A DNA stretch of 51,488 bases from the NCBI GenBank assembly GCA_003640385.1, contig RCAB01000439.1, positions 1 to 51,488 of the forward strand. The letters run 5' to 3'. The DNA is from Setaria digitata (Eukaryota > Nematoda > Chromadorea > Rhabditida > Setariidae). The notes beneath the pieces were generated by a model, which saw only the letters and a list, made by a program, of their open reading frames with translations, had not been told where the DNA came from and made no database searches. Each line of letters opens with the position of its first letter. Position 1 is the first letter of the stretch. Below, in pieces: positions 1-13,377 of the stretch. Position numbers and translations under genes: made by a program.

Positions 1-179
1 TTATGATTTATTTTTGAAAGGAGTGGAAGTGCTGCAACTTTCAATTATAATTAACTTTAAATTTTAACTAATGAAATATTTTCTTTTGAAAATTTCTTAT
101 ATTAGTATTACATTATCAGTTTATTTTTTTTATTTTATATTATTGCCATTATCATAATATCACTTCATTGTATCATCAC

Positions 180-260
180 AGTATTACTACTATGAACGGA
201 CGTAAAAGCATCCAGCAAGCACTTGTTGAGGCGCAGATGCAGAACGGCACAAAATGTTGA
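180..260 (+). CDS. Probable last exon of an unidentified + strand gene (partial)
   Basis: A pyrimidine/AT-rich stretch ends in a possible splice acceptor (ATCACAG) near 181. After it one frame reads ITTMNGRKSIQQALVEAQMQ and a few more residues, then stops at TGA (258-260). The piece is clearly less AT-rich than its surroundings, which suggests coding sequence. I do not recognise the protein. If real, the gene starts outside the window to the left and converges tail-to-tail on the beta-glucuronidase gene, whose stop codon is at 556. The same frame stays open after the TGA for 17 more codons, to a TAA near 318. It could also be a chance open stretch. Confidence 0.3.
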   Translation, partial: SITTMNGRKSIQQALVEAQMQNGTKC

Positions 261-555
261 CAGGTCACAAACTATGTTACTGTGGGCGAAAAGTTGAATT
301 GCTACAAAGGTGATTAAACTAATAATATTTAACCAGCAAATCTCATAGTAATAATTTCTGGAATTAAAAATCTGTATTTTACAATAATTTTTGCATTTGT
401 TGTTGAATTAAAATAGCCGTAATCCTTATGCTAATAATATGCTGTACATTTTTCCACTTTTATTTTGGAATGAATCCACTAAAATTTTTTCAATTTATAC
501 ACTATGCACTTGCCAAGCTTTCTTAGATGCATTCTTCTGTAATTTTGACATGTCA
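261..555. other. Short intergenic spacer between convergent gene ends
   Basis: AT-rich sequence with no supported gene. Apart from the in-frame extension to about 318 described for the + strand partial exon, it contains the candidate 3' UTR of the beta-glucuronidase gene, including an AATAAA on the minus strand at 459-464. Confidence 0.5.
459..464 (-). terminator. Candidate polyadenylation signal of the beta-glucuronidase gene
   Basis: AATAAA on the minus strand (TTTATT on +), about 92 bases downstream of the stop codon at 556-558. Position and sequence fit a metazoan poly(A) signal. AATAAA also occurs by chance often in DNA this AT-rich, so no cleavage site is claimed. Confidence 0.4.
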
Positions 556-3500
556 CTACCGTTTTCTCAGTGCTTCTGTCTCTTGCTCCATTTTCATCGT
601 TTTTTCCAATTTTTCGTAACGTTTTTTGAGATCATAGGCTGCCATTTTCGCTTGACGTGTACGTGTTAGTAGACCTTTATGATTACCCACTACTCGCGTC
701 ACACCTGTAATTTCAATCTGAAATGGTTTATTTTTTGTTTTTCAATATCTAAACAGCACTACTCGTTTCGACTGTACTTTTTATTCACTTTTTTTTTTTT
801 ATTTAAGTGTCGCCATGGAATCGATTCTGTTTAGGTTGGAACTTTGGAGTCCACGCCACTGAACGCAGAAACAGGTTTCTTTAGTAAATTTAAAAATTTT
901 TGCTGTATCTAACATTTTGTTTGTCTCAAAACTAAATCCATTTCTTGTTTTAGATTCTCTATAATTGTCTTTATTTTAAAGACTTTTTCATGGCCTGAGA
1001 AAAGTATTAATCTAAAATTAACATTTCACTGAGCTTGATTGTTCATTCAATTGATGATTATTTTTTGCTGATTATGGACTGATAAAATAATCTACCATCA
1101 GCTGTCATAAAATCGGCCAGATTCCACACCATTTCTCCGGTAATTGTATGATTCTCCCGCAATATATCAAATGCATCATGCGTTTGTTCCAACAATTCCT
1201 GTTGGTATCGTTCACTGAACGCGCGACTTGGCTCCTTGAAGAAAATTTGATCCAACTGCGACAAAATTATAAGCTCGTATTTGAAACTAAACTAAGTCCT
1301 TTTTTATCCGTTCTGAATTCAATAAAAACATCATAAAATTGTTTCGTCAACTAGATCAATTTTATGTCGAATTGTCTTCTGAAAAAATTCGTGCAATTTT
1401 TCACAGACCTGATTTAAACCCGGCAGCGCTTCTGCACCATATTCCGACACAACGATTGGTTTATGATATTTCAATTTCCAGTTATTTATTTCAAATATCC
1501 AACTGCGATTAATTGTTTCCAGATACCCTATATCAACGTACCAACCAAAATATCGATTAATACAAATCAAGTCTAGTAGGTCAGCCTAAAACTTCAAAAA
1601 ATTGATTTTCAAAGGAATTTCGTAAAAGTTATGTTTTTAATAAGAAACTTAAGTCAAACTCGAGAAATTTCGTTCTTTTTTTTTTCCAAATTGATTGGCT
1701 ACAAGTAGGTAGTCTTGGTCTCACCACTATATTATTTTTATATAAAAAGAGTTACAATTGAAGTCTTACCACTTGGTCGGTATCGAAACTAGCTGCTAGT
1801 ACGGCGGTAACAGGTCGAGTTCGATCCAATGCACGTGTGAAATTGACTAATTCACTAAAACCAACTCATCTTATAAGATTTTATTTTTTGTTGCTTGGAA
1901 TTTTTCATACCTCATATCCTCATGCCAACTTACACATTAGCGGTTGTTAATACTTCACGATAATCTTTAAAATTTTCGAGTTTCTGTCTCTTATTTGTCT
2001 GCCTGTAGTTCGATTAATGCTTTGCATATATTAAATTCAATGAAAATTTTTTCGCGATTGTTTTGCAGTAAATATGCATAATCACACTGAGTTGTAATTT
2101 AATACAAAATTGTATTAATTTAATAGTTCCTGTATTTAGCAAACTTATCTTCATCACTAGGAAAAGAAAGAATGATGCTAATTTGTTTGGCTTCAGCACT
2201 TTTCACAACTACTGGTAAGTCGCTAGTTGTCACAAAAGATAATAGAAAATGTGTTTAAGGAAATAATGAAAAACATCGAGAGGCTAATTTAACCCAAAAT
2301 ATAAGCGAGCTGCCGGATGATTGGATGATGGCTCATTAGCTAATGACCAAATAATTGTCGACGGGTGATTTCGATCACGTTCAATTAATTCACGTATCAT
2401 TTCTGCATGCAGTAATTCGTTTTGCCTTGTAAAATAACTGCAATATCGAAATATTATTTATAAAATATAATGCATTAAAGGTTAAAGTGTGTAAAATAGC
2501 ACATTATAAAACTATACTGTTTGAAAAAATGGTTAAAAAAAATGCCATCAGATGTAAATAGGCAGGCGTTTAAAAAAAATGGTCAAATAAAAATGATCTG
2601 CAATTTAAAATAATAATACTGTAAATTTTCTTTCAATATTTAAATATTTCGAAGAGTAAAAGTTTGTTCATCATACCTCAGTCCGACTGCAGGCGTTTCC
2701 GTAATAACGGCAATACCACGACGATCAGATTCAAAGGCCATTTCTTCACTATAAGGATAGTGTGAAGTACGATAACAATTTCCACTCATCCATTCTAACA
2801 TATTTAAATCTTTCGTCATCACTACTGGATTGTAACCACGACCATGAAGCTAAAAATAGGTCTTAAAATTTGATTTAGTATTAGTCGCATATTTTGGATC
2901 AGAGTTTTTTCAACTATATTGTCTGGATGTTAAATAGATAATCGAAGTGTTTGCCACTTTTTTAATTGAGCATTCGAGATGGAGGAAAGGAAAAAAAGAA
3001 TTTCAGTTTCTGTAATTAAGTAGATTAAGTAGATATTGGATTAAGTATTGCTACCCAAAAATAGAAATTGGTTTTATTATCTGGATATAGCTAAATAAAA
3101 ATTGGTATTATCTCATTATTTTTTTACATGATATTACTGGTGACAAAACAATTAGGCTATTTTGGCGCTTTATTCCTTAATTACTAATATTTTATTATTT
3201 GAAGGAGAGACAAACTTCGAAGTCTTCATGCATTCCAAAACCGTGACAATAAAATGGTTTCCCATTGATAAATATTTGATCCTCAGAAACAGTTACAGTG
3301 CGAAAACCAAACCATAAACGATATACATCGATTAAAATATCTGATATTGATAATTGTACCTGGAAATTTTCCAGTCATAATTTGTCCAATCATGTTTCAC
3401 TGTGCAGTATCGTTTTTGCCTTATTTTTGTGCTGTTTTAAGACAACTGAACAATGTCATAGCAATTACAACTGAACATATGAATCTAATTAAAATATGAA

Positions 3501-5810
3501 AAAGTTAAAAAATTGTAAATTTTAAAAATAAATCTGAAAAACCATTATTATTCTACTTTTAGTAGATTAGCTTTATACTAAAACTAATCTTCGTAGTGTT
3601 ACGGAGACGAAAAGAATCACAGCTGCTAAACAATATATTAATGATACTTCGAACTGATATAGTACAGGAGCTCCCATATCACGAGGCCACCATGGTCGAA
3701 TATTGTTAACATATCCAGTGTAGCGCTGTTGATTGCTTTCAAATAATTGGTTACCAGATTTATCCATCACCCTTACTTGGATCGTTTCTAACTTACTATT
3801 GGATACTGTATATATTCTATAGTCAAGGAATCCTGCAATCAGTTATGGACAAGGAAAGTTATATGGAAAATTTTTTTCACTTATGATTTAGTTTCACTGG
3901 AAAAAAAAGTGCCAAAAAAACTTAAATTAATTCATAAACAATAATATTTTTGTCCCTTAAAAAACAAAATTGGAATAATATTTATTTGCAAGTGGAAGTT
4001 TTTAATAAATTTTTTTGCAACAATGTTTTTTTTTTTTTACCATCTGCTTCAGCTTCAATTTTAATATCGTCAATGTATGCAAATGGTTTCCGAGTGATAT
4101 AAACGGGCCGTAGTATTCCAGCGTAATTGAAAAAATCAAAATTCCATGTTTGTTTGAAAAATCTGAAAAATTCCAAATCAAATTAAATCTGTTCATACGT
4201 GTATATTGCATTATACAATTTAAGGATCGATTTGATTTATGGATTTTGTATTTCTCATGGATTTCTTTTATTAATCATTTTATTGGAAAAGCACTGAAAC
4301 CAAGTTAATTTATCTTTTGGCGCTAGTAGTACCGGCACTTTTCGAAAATTTCTCGTTGTTAGAAAAAAGGGAAAAATTAAGATTTTTTTTTTTCTAATTT
4401 GCAGTTTATCACTTAAAACTTCTTCTTTTTGAAAAACAAACCCCGGGGGATATTGTTTGCTTTCACCGTGTTGCTTCTGGATATATCGAAATTCACCGGG
4501 TGGTATTGTCTGCGAGGTCAAAGTATTGTTCACGGCTACGGTGAGACGATTTTCATTATCAAACAAAATGTGAGAAGTGATGTCAATTTCGAATGGCAAA
4601 TGACCACCAATATGGACACCAACAGTTCTGTCGTTTATGAACTGAATTCCATAATCGGTTTACTTAGTTTAAAAAAAAAGGATTTAACAGTGCATGATTT
4701 TTAAGAGAAAAAACAGATATATATAAATTACATTTCTAAATATTGTGGGAAATTATTTTTTAATGGTTTTAATGATACTCTTAAGTATCACGCTGCAAAT
4801 TACTTATGAAGCATTTTGCAATTAAGAATGCTAATTTATGCTTCGCGTCGGATAATTCCTGATACAATCTAAGATTCATAAAGATTATTGAAGTAGGCTA
4901 ACTAACAGCAACAGCATAGTACTGCACGCTTGAGAAACGGACAAAATGCCGATAGGATTTATCACGTGCGCTGACGCGGAATTTACGTTGGTACCACACC
5001 CAACCGACATGTTCGCGTACTTCGCGATCTGCTGTTAAGTCATTGTAAGCTGCCGGAACGGGCATCACAGTAGCATTCTGAAATACTTCTAAGGCCAAAT
5101 TTGTTAAAACTACGTCAGATTATTGACTGATTTCTCGGTAAAGCTTCCGGATATTTCTATTTCCAATATTTGGAATTGAATAAATAAAAGCCCAAAATTT
5201 GTTGAGAGAAAAAAAAAGCAGAATATCAATTGTTTAATTCGTAAGGCAATAAGAATAAGAACACCTTGAATTCCGATAAATCATATAAGTGCCATTTTCG
5301 TTGAATACCCACAGACGGTGAATTTTTTTCCTCTCTAACAAATGTCCAAAAACCATCTAATTGATCGTAGAATCGTCGCTCATTTCGCTTCAAAATCCCA
5401 ATCATTAATTATTTAACTTAGTGACTAATTTAAATGGATTAATTAATTTCACTTGCCGATACTTTCATCGGTCAAATAAACGCCACTTATATCACTGTCG
5501 GATCCACAGATCAACGAATATAATGTCATATTCAAATTTATTAATATATATATTTTTAACTTTTGAATTATTTCTTAAAAACTAACAAATATAAAAAATA
5601 AAAATCTTGTGAGTGTAGAACTAGCAATGAAGTAAAGATCTTTCATCATGATATCTGTTACTGGGAGGCTCGCATAGGTTTGCATGAAATGTAACACGCA
5701 CCTGTATCATCCATTCACTTGCATGTTAAAGAAATTAATATATATCATACCTGTACATGTAGTATAGTGAAAGCAGTACGAGTCAGTACTGATAGCAGCA
5801 ACAGAAGCAT
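556..5810 (-). CDS. Beta-glucuronidase, lysosomal, GH2 family (13 exons, complete)
   Basis: Exons on the minus strand, 5' to 3': 5751-5810, 5265-5387, 4907-5077, 4442-4641, 4041-4162, 3648-3832, 3216-3359, 2677-2849, 2294-2437, 1770-1854, 1409-1585, 1096-1255, 556-704. They total 1893 nt, giving 630 residues; animal GUSB is about 650. All intron phases agree. Residues 1-20 are a hydrophobic signal peptide (MLLLLLSVL...). The sugar-binding N domain follows (LDGFW, MPVPAAYNDL, VGWVWYQRKF, LPFEIDIT), then the Ig-like domain (DFFNYAGILRPV, WWPRDMG), then the TIM barrel (INGKPFYCHG, RTSHYPY). The acid/base glutamate is E428 in WSLANEP and the nucleophile E517 in SEYGAE. The C-terminus retains WNLADFMTADG and the GNHKGLLTRTRQAK block. 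N-glycosylation sequons lie at N62, N156 and N445. By family, the enzyme removes terminal beta-glucuronic acid from glycosaminoglycans in the lysosome. The weakest junction is the acceptor of exon 2 (GAAG). Confidence 0.93.
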
Positions 5811-5820
5811 TTCTGTAATT
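5811..5820 (-). promoter_or_regulatory. Possible SL trans-splice acceptor just upstream of the beta-glucuronidase start
   Basis: On the minus strand the sequence reads AATTACAGAA directly before the ATG at 5810-5808, so an AG acceptor lies two bases from the start codon. Many nematode mRNAs receive a spliced leader at such a position. The upstream tract is not strongly pyrimidine-rich. It could instead be ordinary 5' UTR. Confidence 0.35.
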
Positions 5821-7680
5821 CACTCTAAAATTCAGGACAGAGTTTGGTATTCGCCACTGATAGATTAATGATTTTTACTAAATTATGTGGCCAGCATGAG
5901 TGGAGGATGATTCACTTGTTGTTTATTTATTTTGTTTTATTGCAGCATAAACATTAAATTCAGCAGTTAAACGGAATAATTCAATAACTTCAAGCCACCA
6001 AAAATACTATCTACCAAGCTCATGGATGGCTAGATCACGCTGGCAAAGTATTTATCAAGATATGGGGCAATTAAATCAGACGACAGCATTTCTAATTTCA
6101 CTAAAATTACACATTTTGTTTACATACGGTTTAAACTAAATTAATAACTACATAATAGACTTGTAAAACCAATAGACTAAAAGTGATATTTAAGAAATGC
6201 AAGCATTACTTTTCGGATTTCAAGTAAGCAAAATTGAAACATGTGCACGATAATTTATTAAATTTTATCCTTTGTAATACAAAATCTCTTTTCTGGGAAG
6301 GATTTCTTAAAAACACATACAACATAATGTAAGTAATGATCTTGTTTAATAAAAAGATGGTATTTTCACGGGAGCGGGCTAAAGTTTGTTATTTCTAATG
6401 CATCCAAAAGTGCCAACAAAAAATTTATTTAATTGTATGACGCAACTCAGCCATTCAATAACTTTTGAAATTAAATTTTTCCTCTCTTTTTTACAATTTT
6501 CCTTGTAATATTTTTTTTTTATAATTTTCTCTTTCTCTATTAATGAAACTAAATTGCTTATATATAATATTGTAATTCAATTGAGTAGCTAAAATTTCTC
6601 CGACTTTTTAATCAAAGCTCTTTTTCTATTGAAATAATGTTAATGTTGATAGGTTGAAAATGGCACATATCACTAAAAATGAAAAAAAAAAAAAAATTAT
6701 AAAAAGACTGAAATATTTCATATTATACATTGGAGATAATGTTAAAATACAAATCATAATAATTTTTATATTACAAATACGGGAATGAAATAAATTAATA
6801 GAAATCAATATGCACATAGAGGCCTTAATAAAATCTTGATATCTTTTATTTTCGGAATTTTACGAGTTAAATAATAGATAATGTTCCGAAAAAAAAAATA
6901 AATAAAAATGTTCAGTGCTAGAAATGAAGCAAAGATCATTGATTCAAAATGACAAAGACGAAATTTGAAAAATTTACGTTTTATTCAATTTAAGAACAAA
7001 ATAGAATATTATTGCAGAACAATTTACTGTATTTTTCTATTTTCATATAACAAATTTTTATCCATTCAACTGAAATTTATGACTATCAAAGTCATATTTC
7101 TATTCCTTTTTTTAAATAAGTTTTTAATTAGTGATTTTCTTTTTCTAACTTCTATAAAAAATTTCGTTCTATTCTAATTTCTATCGCTAAAACAAACACT
7201 TACCTATAACAAATTATGTATTTGTCCTACTTATCTATTTGCAAATCCTAGCTAATGAAAATAAAAACGAAAGTTGTAAATATAAAGATGCACACAGAGA
7301 AAATAAAAAAATTCTTCAATCATCACGAAAAGTTCACACAAATTGAAGTAAAAAGATCTGAAACTCCAAAATATGAAAAAAAAGTAAATAGTGCTTTGGG
7401 AAAAATTGAAATTCCAACATAAATCAAGCAAAATCTGAAGAAAATTGAAAGCAATTAAGACATGTTGATGGGTGAAACAAACTATGTCCTCATTTTTGAA
7501 ATCCGTTTTCTCAGAAGAAGGCCAAAATTTTAAAGATCACGGATACTTAATGAAATGGATAAGAAAAGAAAAACTGATAAAATTATCAAATTCTCAGTTG
7601 TTTTTGATATCTTCTCAATATTAAATTAGAGTTTTACAAATGTGATATCATTATATTTTTCTGTTAAAAACGACCAGTAA
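5821..7680. other. AT-rich intergenic region upstream of beta-glucuronidase
   Basis: No exon or RNA gene is supported. The first few hundred bases should include the beta-glucuronidase promoter, but no TATA box or other element can be singled out in sequence this AT-rich. Homopolymer A and T runs are frequent. Open frames here (for example 6965-7177 +) are low-complexity and rich in Phe, Ile, Lys and Asn. Confidence 0.5.
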
Positions 7681-7684
7681 ACGG

Positions 7685-7715
7685 AATCTCAGTTCGGATT
7701 TGCCGAACTGAGATT
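7685..7715. repeat. Perfect 13-bp inverted repeat (hairpin) with 5-nt loop
   Basis: AATCTCAGTTCGG at 7685-7697 is followed by a 5-base spacer and its exact reverse complement at 7703-7715. The arms are much richer in GC than the surroundings, so a chance origin from AT-rich simple sequence is unlikely. It could form a stable hairpin in RNA from either strand. No poly-T tail or recognisable terminator context is seen. Confidence 0.8.
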
Positions 7716-10700
7716 GCTTTTGTATATTATTAAAACGGTAATTAATAAAATTTATGTAATAATAAAATAATAGAAATGATGTGACGAGTTACTGTTTCAT
7801 TTTCTTTTTTAATTCTAATTTCATTTCGAAATTTCTTCTTCCCTTTTTTTTGCTACATTAGTGTGTTGATAAAAATGAAATGCTTTGTAAAATGTATTAA
7901 GGACGTTTTCCTCTTACTTTTCTAAATTTTGTTTTTTTTTTTTGTTTAACAACTAATATTAAAACGCAGTTAGAAATGATAGTCACATAAACAGAAATTG
8001 GTGCTTAAAAATTCTTTACAAATATTAGCACAGAATGATAAAAGAAAAATATTAAATTAGGATGACAAAAAAATATTAATTGATTGATTACGGAAATTTT
8101 GGATGACTAAAGAAAAAATTTATATTTAAAAAAAAAAAAAAATGAAGATTTATTAGTGCAATATAAGAAGCAAAGGTTTAAAATTAGGCAGCACAAATTC
8201 AATATTTGATTTTTCTTTGAGCATTACAAAATTTCTTCGACTCTTTAAGTTGTTGAATCTAGATAAGTTCACGACGCAAAGCTGATATCGGATGAAATGA
8301 TAATGAAAATAAAGCAAAATCGAATAAGAGTTTTTATGTGTTGTGCAGTAGAATGTTCACTTCGAGTAAGCTAGAAAGAACAGTACGATCTAATTCACCT
8401 ACGATCACGTTTTTATCTAATATTATGATGTTAACACAGTGAGTTCAAAAATCTTGAGAATTTATTTATTTTCAATTTTCTACATGGACATTTCGAATTT
8501 AATTTTCGTTCATAAGGCAGATGAAAAATTTAGTAAAAATAATTTCAAAAATTAGTTATAGCTCAGTAATTGCACGATATGCTGCATAATTAGCGTAATT
8601 ACATAATATGATATATCATCCAGCCTTAGTCATTATTAACAACCATTATATTGGATATTATCGAGATTAATTAACATGCTGATCAACTACGATTTAAAAC
8701 AAAAAAAAGAAAGTAATTTATCAATTTAAAAAAGCAAGAAAAGGAAGAAAATCATTAGTATAATATTAAATGAATTACTTTTTTACGAGAAAGGAAAATT
8801 ATTCATTGCTTCTAAAAATATTTTATCCCAGTCTAGATGAAGCAGATCAAAGGAATAAGAAAAATTGATGGATAATGATGAAATCATTTAGGTTTAGAAA
8901 ATATTTAAAAGCATTAATAGTGATTTGATAAAAAATGACTATTTGATGAGGATCCTATTTTGTAATAACTGAAAGGTAATTACGCTGAAAAATAAGAATT
9001 GATCTGATCAATAACAGAATGCTTCATTTTATTATTAATCATGCTATATAATAATCAAAAGTTGTGCAAGAGAGCAAAAATTGTGCAATATAATTCCATT
9101 AAAGCAGACAAAAATTCGTGAAAAATAAAAAAAAATTGCTGCTGGATTAAAATATATATAAACTCTTTTCCCGCAAGGAATTTCATTGCTAAGACCGGTC
9201 TTATCTATAAGAACAAGAAACTGATTTTCGCACATGCTTGCACTGATTGTGTAATAATAACATGATGGTATACCTAAATTTGGTAAATCGATATAATGTT
9301 TTTTCAAGTTCTCCAACAGAATAAAAAACGGTGAAGTTTCTAACTATCCACATAAAAATCTAATACCAGATACTAGTACAAATAAACTGATATGATTAAG
9401 GTCAAATTGACAGTGATTCTACAACTCTTTCATTGTAAAGTGAAAACGAAAAAAAATCCTTTCAGAAGAAAAATTAAATAAAAATTATCACGCTTTCTTT
9501 AAATACAAATAAAATGAAAATTTTTGAGTCAATGCGTTGAAGCGATTCACAAATGCTCGTTGCTCTAGATGATATCAAAATTAAAAATTATATTGGGCAG
9601 AAATTACATATCATATCGAATTGGGCAACGATTACTTCCACAAGCCCTAGGTCGAGCTGATCTAAAAAAAAAATTCTTTACAAAGAAAATGAAAATTTAT
9701 GAATTATTTTGTAATTGATGATAAGCTATGCGAAGAACACAGTTGGTAACATCTCGATAATGTTGAAATATTTGAAATATATTTATGTATGTGATAATTA
9801 ACAGACATCAAAGTTGGCTATTTCTTTTAAATAGTAATTATGCAAGAAGAAAAATTAATTCAGAAAAGATCTAAAGCAACATCAAATTGAATTATGTGAA
9901 CCGTTTTCTGTAGACTAACAATGCAAAATTTTAGTTTTTTTGTTTGAATTTTTCATGCTGTAATAATTACGAATAACTATTACTAACCAACCATATTTGA
10001 TTGGGTGCAAATTCTTAAGGAAAGTAATTGAAACTCAAGAAAATTGTTCTGAGTCTTAGATTTCTGACGAAAAAGAAGGAAATTTCTTTATATTTTAATT
10101 TTTTCTTCCAAATTTCCTTTCAGCTATTTCTTACAATTGCAATAGCTATTGCTTTTTTGACGCTTAACAAGGTAATTTAATCGATCATTTAGCTATCTCA
10201 TTATCATTCATTCTTAATAAACAATTAAAAAAATATTTCTTGTTTCGCATTAAAATTAAATGAACACTGGAAAGGTTGATATTTGCCATCACTTTTTCTC
10301 AATTAAATTACTTTGACATCATAACTCACCGTTATAAAATGTGTAAACTTAGGTATCGCAAATTTCCGAAGATATAATTGCAAGAAGTGCTTCCTGCAAT
10401 GTTAGGAATATTTCGAAATATTCTTTTACTTTACGAAGGATCAAAGAGATTTAATTTCAACGCCATAAAAGAAATGAAGAGAAATTTAGGATGCAGAGCG
10501 AACATTCTTGCATACTTTATTTTAAACTAAACAAGCTGCTATTAATCTGATCAAACAACAGTCACACTAAAATGCCTTCGTATTATTAGTTGCACATATT
10601 TCATATCATTCTGAAAAGAAAGAATCTATAAAATAGTTCGTTTTTTTTTTTGCCGCACTAACATAGACAAAAATATAAAGATAAAAAAAAAAAAAAAACA

Positions 10701-13256
10701 TTCAAATATTTTGTTATTTAATGCATAAATAAGTTTAAAAATTCTTCCAACAAAAAAAAAAAAAACGATTGAAAAAAAACGAAATACAAGGTATAATTAG
10801 GCGATATGCAGTAAAAATGCTTTTGTTATGCGTTTTTTGGAAGAGTTGGACAAAAGGTAATATATATTTCAAATAGGAATTCCCAAAATCCTTAAAAAAG
10901 GGAGAACAAAAAAGACATTTCAAACAACAACTAAATAAATATGTGTATTTAGAAAGTTCCAACAGCTTCTCAAAGTATTCATTAAGTTGCTAAGCTGATT
11001 AAGAAGAGAAATTATTCATTCGATTGATAATAATAAACAAAAAGAAAATCTATTAAATCCTAAGAAATTAATACGCAAATTACGATCATCATGCGGTAAA
11101 AAAAATATTAGAGGCTCACACATACAAATATTCATATTAATGTCTAATTTCATTTATTGTCTAATTGGGTTTTCGTGGGACATTTTCATTCCAAAAATTT
11201 TCTTTTCCAAAATGATTATTTAAAAAATTGTAACTTACTACTAATTGTTTACATGTGTACATTTATCCTTCCAATAAATTTCTGCATCTTCTCTTCCATT
11301 GCTGAAATATTCCCATTGATCTCAATTTCCTCCCTTTTACTTTCTTATCTATTTATTCATTACTTTATTATTCTCTTAAGAAAAAAGAAAGAAAAAACAC
11401 TTAAAGTAGTCGAAATAAGGAATAATCATTCATCTATAACCATTATAACCATTAAAATTCCACTGCAACATTTTATCTAAAGCCGAACTGAAATCTAAAA
11501 CTAATAATTTCAATTTAAACCATCAGTGTTCGAACTATGATAATCGATCTTTGTACAACTTTATTTAATGTTCTCCATTAACTTACTCATTTTTTATCTC
11601 GACTTTCTCAATCGACAACTGTTTTCTGGATGATTAATTTAAGTTGTATAAGTGCTTTTCGATCACAAAATAATAATATGTTATAATCCTACAATGATGC
11701 GATACTCCCTGAAAGTAATATTTTCATTTTCTGAAAATTGTAGTTTGTTTTTAAAATGCAACAAAAAAAAGCAATTGCAAATGTAAACAGCTCAATTGGT
11801 TTAGCGGAAGTATTAATTTTTAGAATGCGCGGGCTTATTATAATATTAAGTATCTTTAGTGTTATTTTCTCGAAAATACAAAAATTCTGTTATTAAATTA
11901 AATAATGACATGATATTTCGTAAATTTTTAAGGATAAAAACAAAGTTGGATGAATATTTACTCTTGATTTGTGTGAGCACACAAAACATGGCAATAGTTT
12001 TAACCCTTCCATATGTAACACTTCCAACTTTTTATCTCTGACACGTGAATATAAAGCTGATTTTTAACGAAATCAAACGTACTGAGAAATGCAACTCCAG
12101 CAATTTCACCATCAGTGTTCTGATTGAGTTCACGGAAACACTACTAATATCTTCATTGAGTTCTAGGAAACGATGTAATGATGACGATTTTACAACCATA
12201 TATTATGCTGATTTGGAAATAAGGCCAAATCAAATTTAATAAACGACGTAAATTATGTGATGCAAGATTATGCAACCTCATCTAGCCATCGATAAAATTT
12301 TTATGAAGAGAATGGATTTCCAAAAAAAAAATGTGGTGCCAAAGACAAAGTAAACTACAAAAAGAAAGGCATATTCGAGAAAAAAGTTTTTTTTTTTTCT
12401 GAAAAAAATGGAAATATTTTAGAAGATGGATGAAAGCATATATTCAATACGCATTGTAATTATTCATTTAAAGCTTTTTCTTAATGCCACATCAGCAAAT
12501 CAAATCAAACCAGATTGTGAGATTATCCATATCAGTGATTTAATCCTGCTGCGTGAAGCTTTTTAAAATATCATTTACACACCAGTAAAGTTTTATTCAA
12601 ATTCTTCTGATCAGTTCAGCTGAAGCTCATTTCATTTTCATGATTAATTTTACAAGTTCTGAAATCTCAGCAAAAAACTTCGATAGTTACATTTTAGTCA
12701 GATAATAACCTTCTATTTTGAACCTTTTTTCTTTTGAGGATATTAAGGTTAAAAGCGAAACGAAGTCTGCAAATAGAATTTTACCATAAAAATGTGCTCT
12801 ATGGCCAAGAGTGCCCACATATCCATAATAGTATGCTGGTGATTAAATAATGATAAAAATTCTTGATCAGACAGTTTAGATATATTTTCATTTGTTTTAA
12901 AATTACTAATAAGTTCCAGGACTTACATAAAATGATAATTGTTCCATAAAAAATAATGGCTAATTTAGAAATATGGAGAAGTTTTGGCTTTTAAAAAATG
13001 ATATTTAAAATTCAAAATTCCATTTTTATTCACTTTTAATTTCATGAATATTTTGTTGCCGATTTTTCCTCTCTGAAGTTTCGTTTATTATGCACGGTTT
13101 CTTATGTATGCTTACACGAAAGAAAGCCATTTTTTTTTCTTTTTTTTTTTTTAAATTAGCATTTTTCATTTATAACGAAGAAAATGATTCAAAAATTTGA
13201 TTAAGAAAATAATATTAATTAATTAAAGAAGTAAATTCATAAGAACAGAAACAGAC
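7716..13256. other. Gene-poor AT-rich spacer
   Basis: No gene is supported. The sequence is AT-rich with many homopolymers. A 90-codon minus-strand open frame at 9044-9316 and a 57-codon minus-strand frame opposite 12045-12239 are the only stretches with protein-like composition. Neither has recognisable motifs. Confidence 0.45.
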
Positions 13257-13377
13257 AAATACAAATACACAGATACAGACACACATACACACACATGGAC
13301 AGATGCAGACACACACACACACACACATCACATACACACACCTACACACACATACACACATACACGCATACGCACAT
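13257..13377. repeat. CA-rich microsatellite
   Basis: Imperfect (CA)n / (ACAT)n / (ACAG)n repeat with a pure (AC) run near 13311-13327. It is a typical degenerating dinucleotide microsatellite and has no coding potential. Confidence 0.85.

Noticed and set aside
180..320. TGA read as selenocysteine in the partial exon at the left edge
   Set aside because: The C-TGA context is suggestive, but the residues match no selenoprotein I know (not the thioredoxin reductase tail), and no SECIS-like hairpin was recognised.
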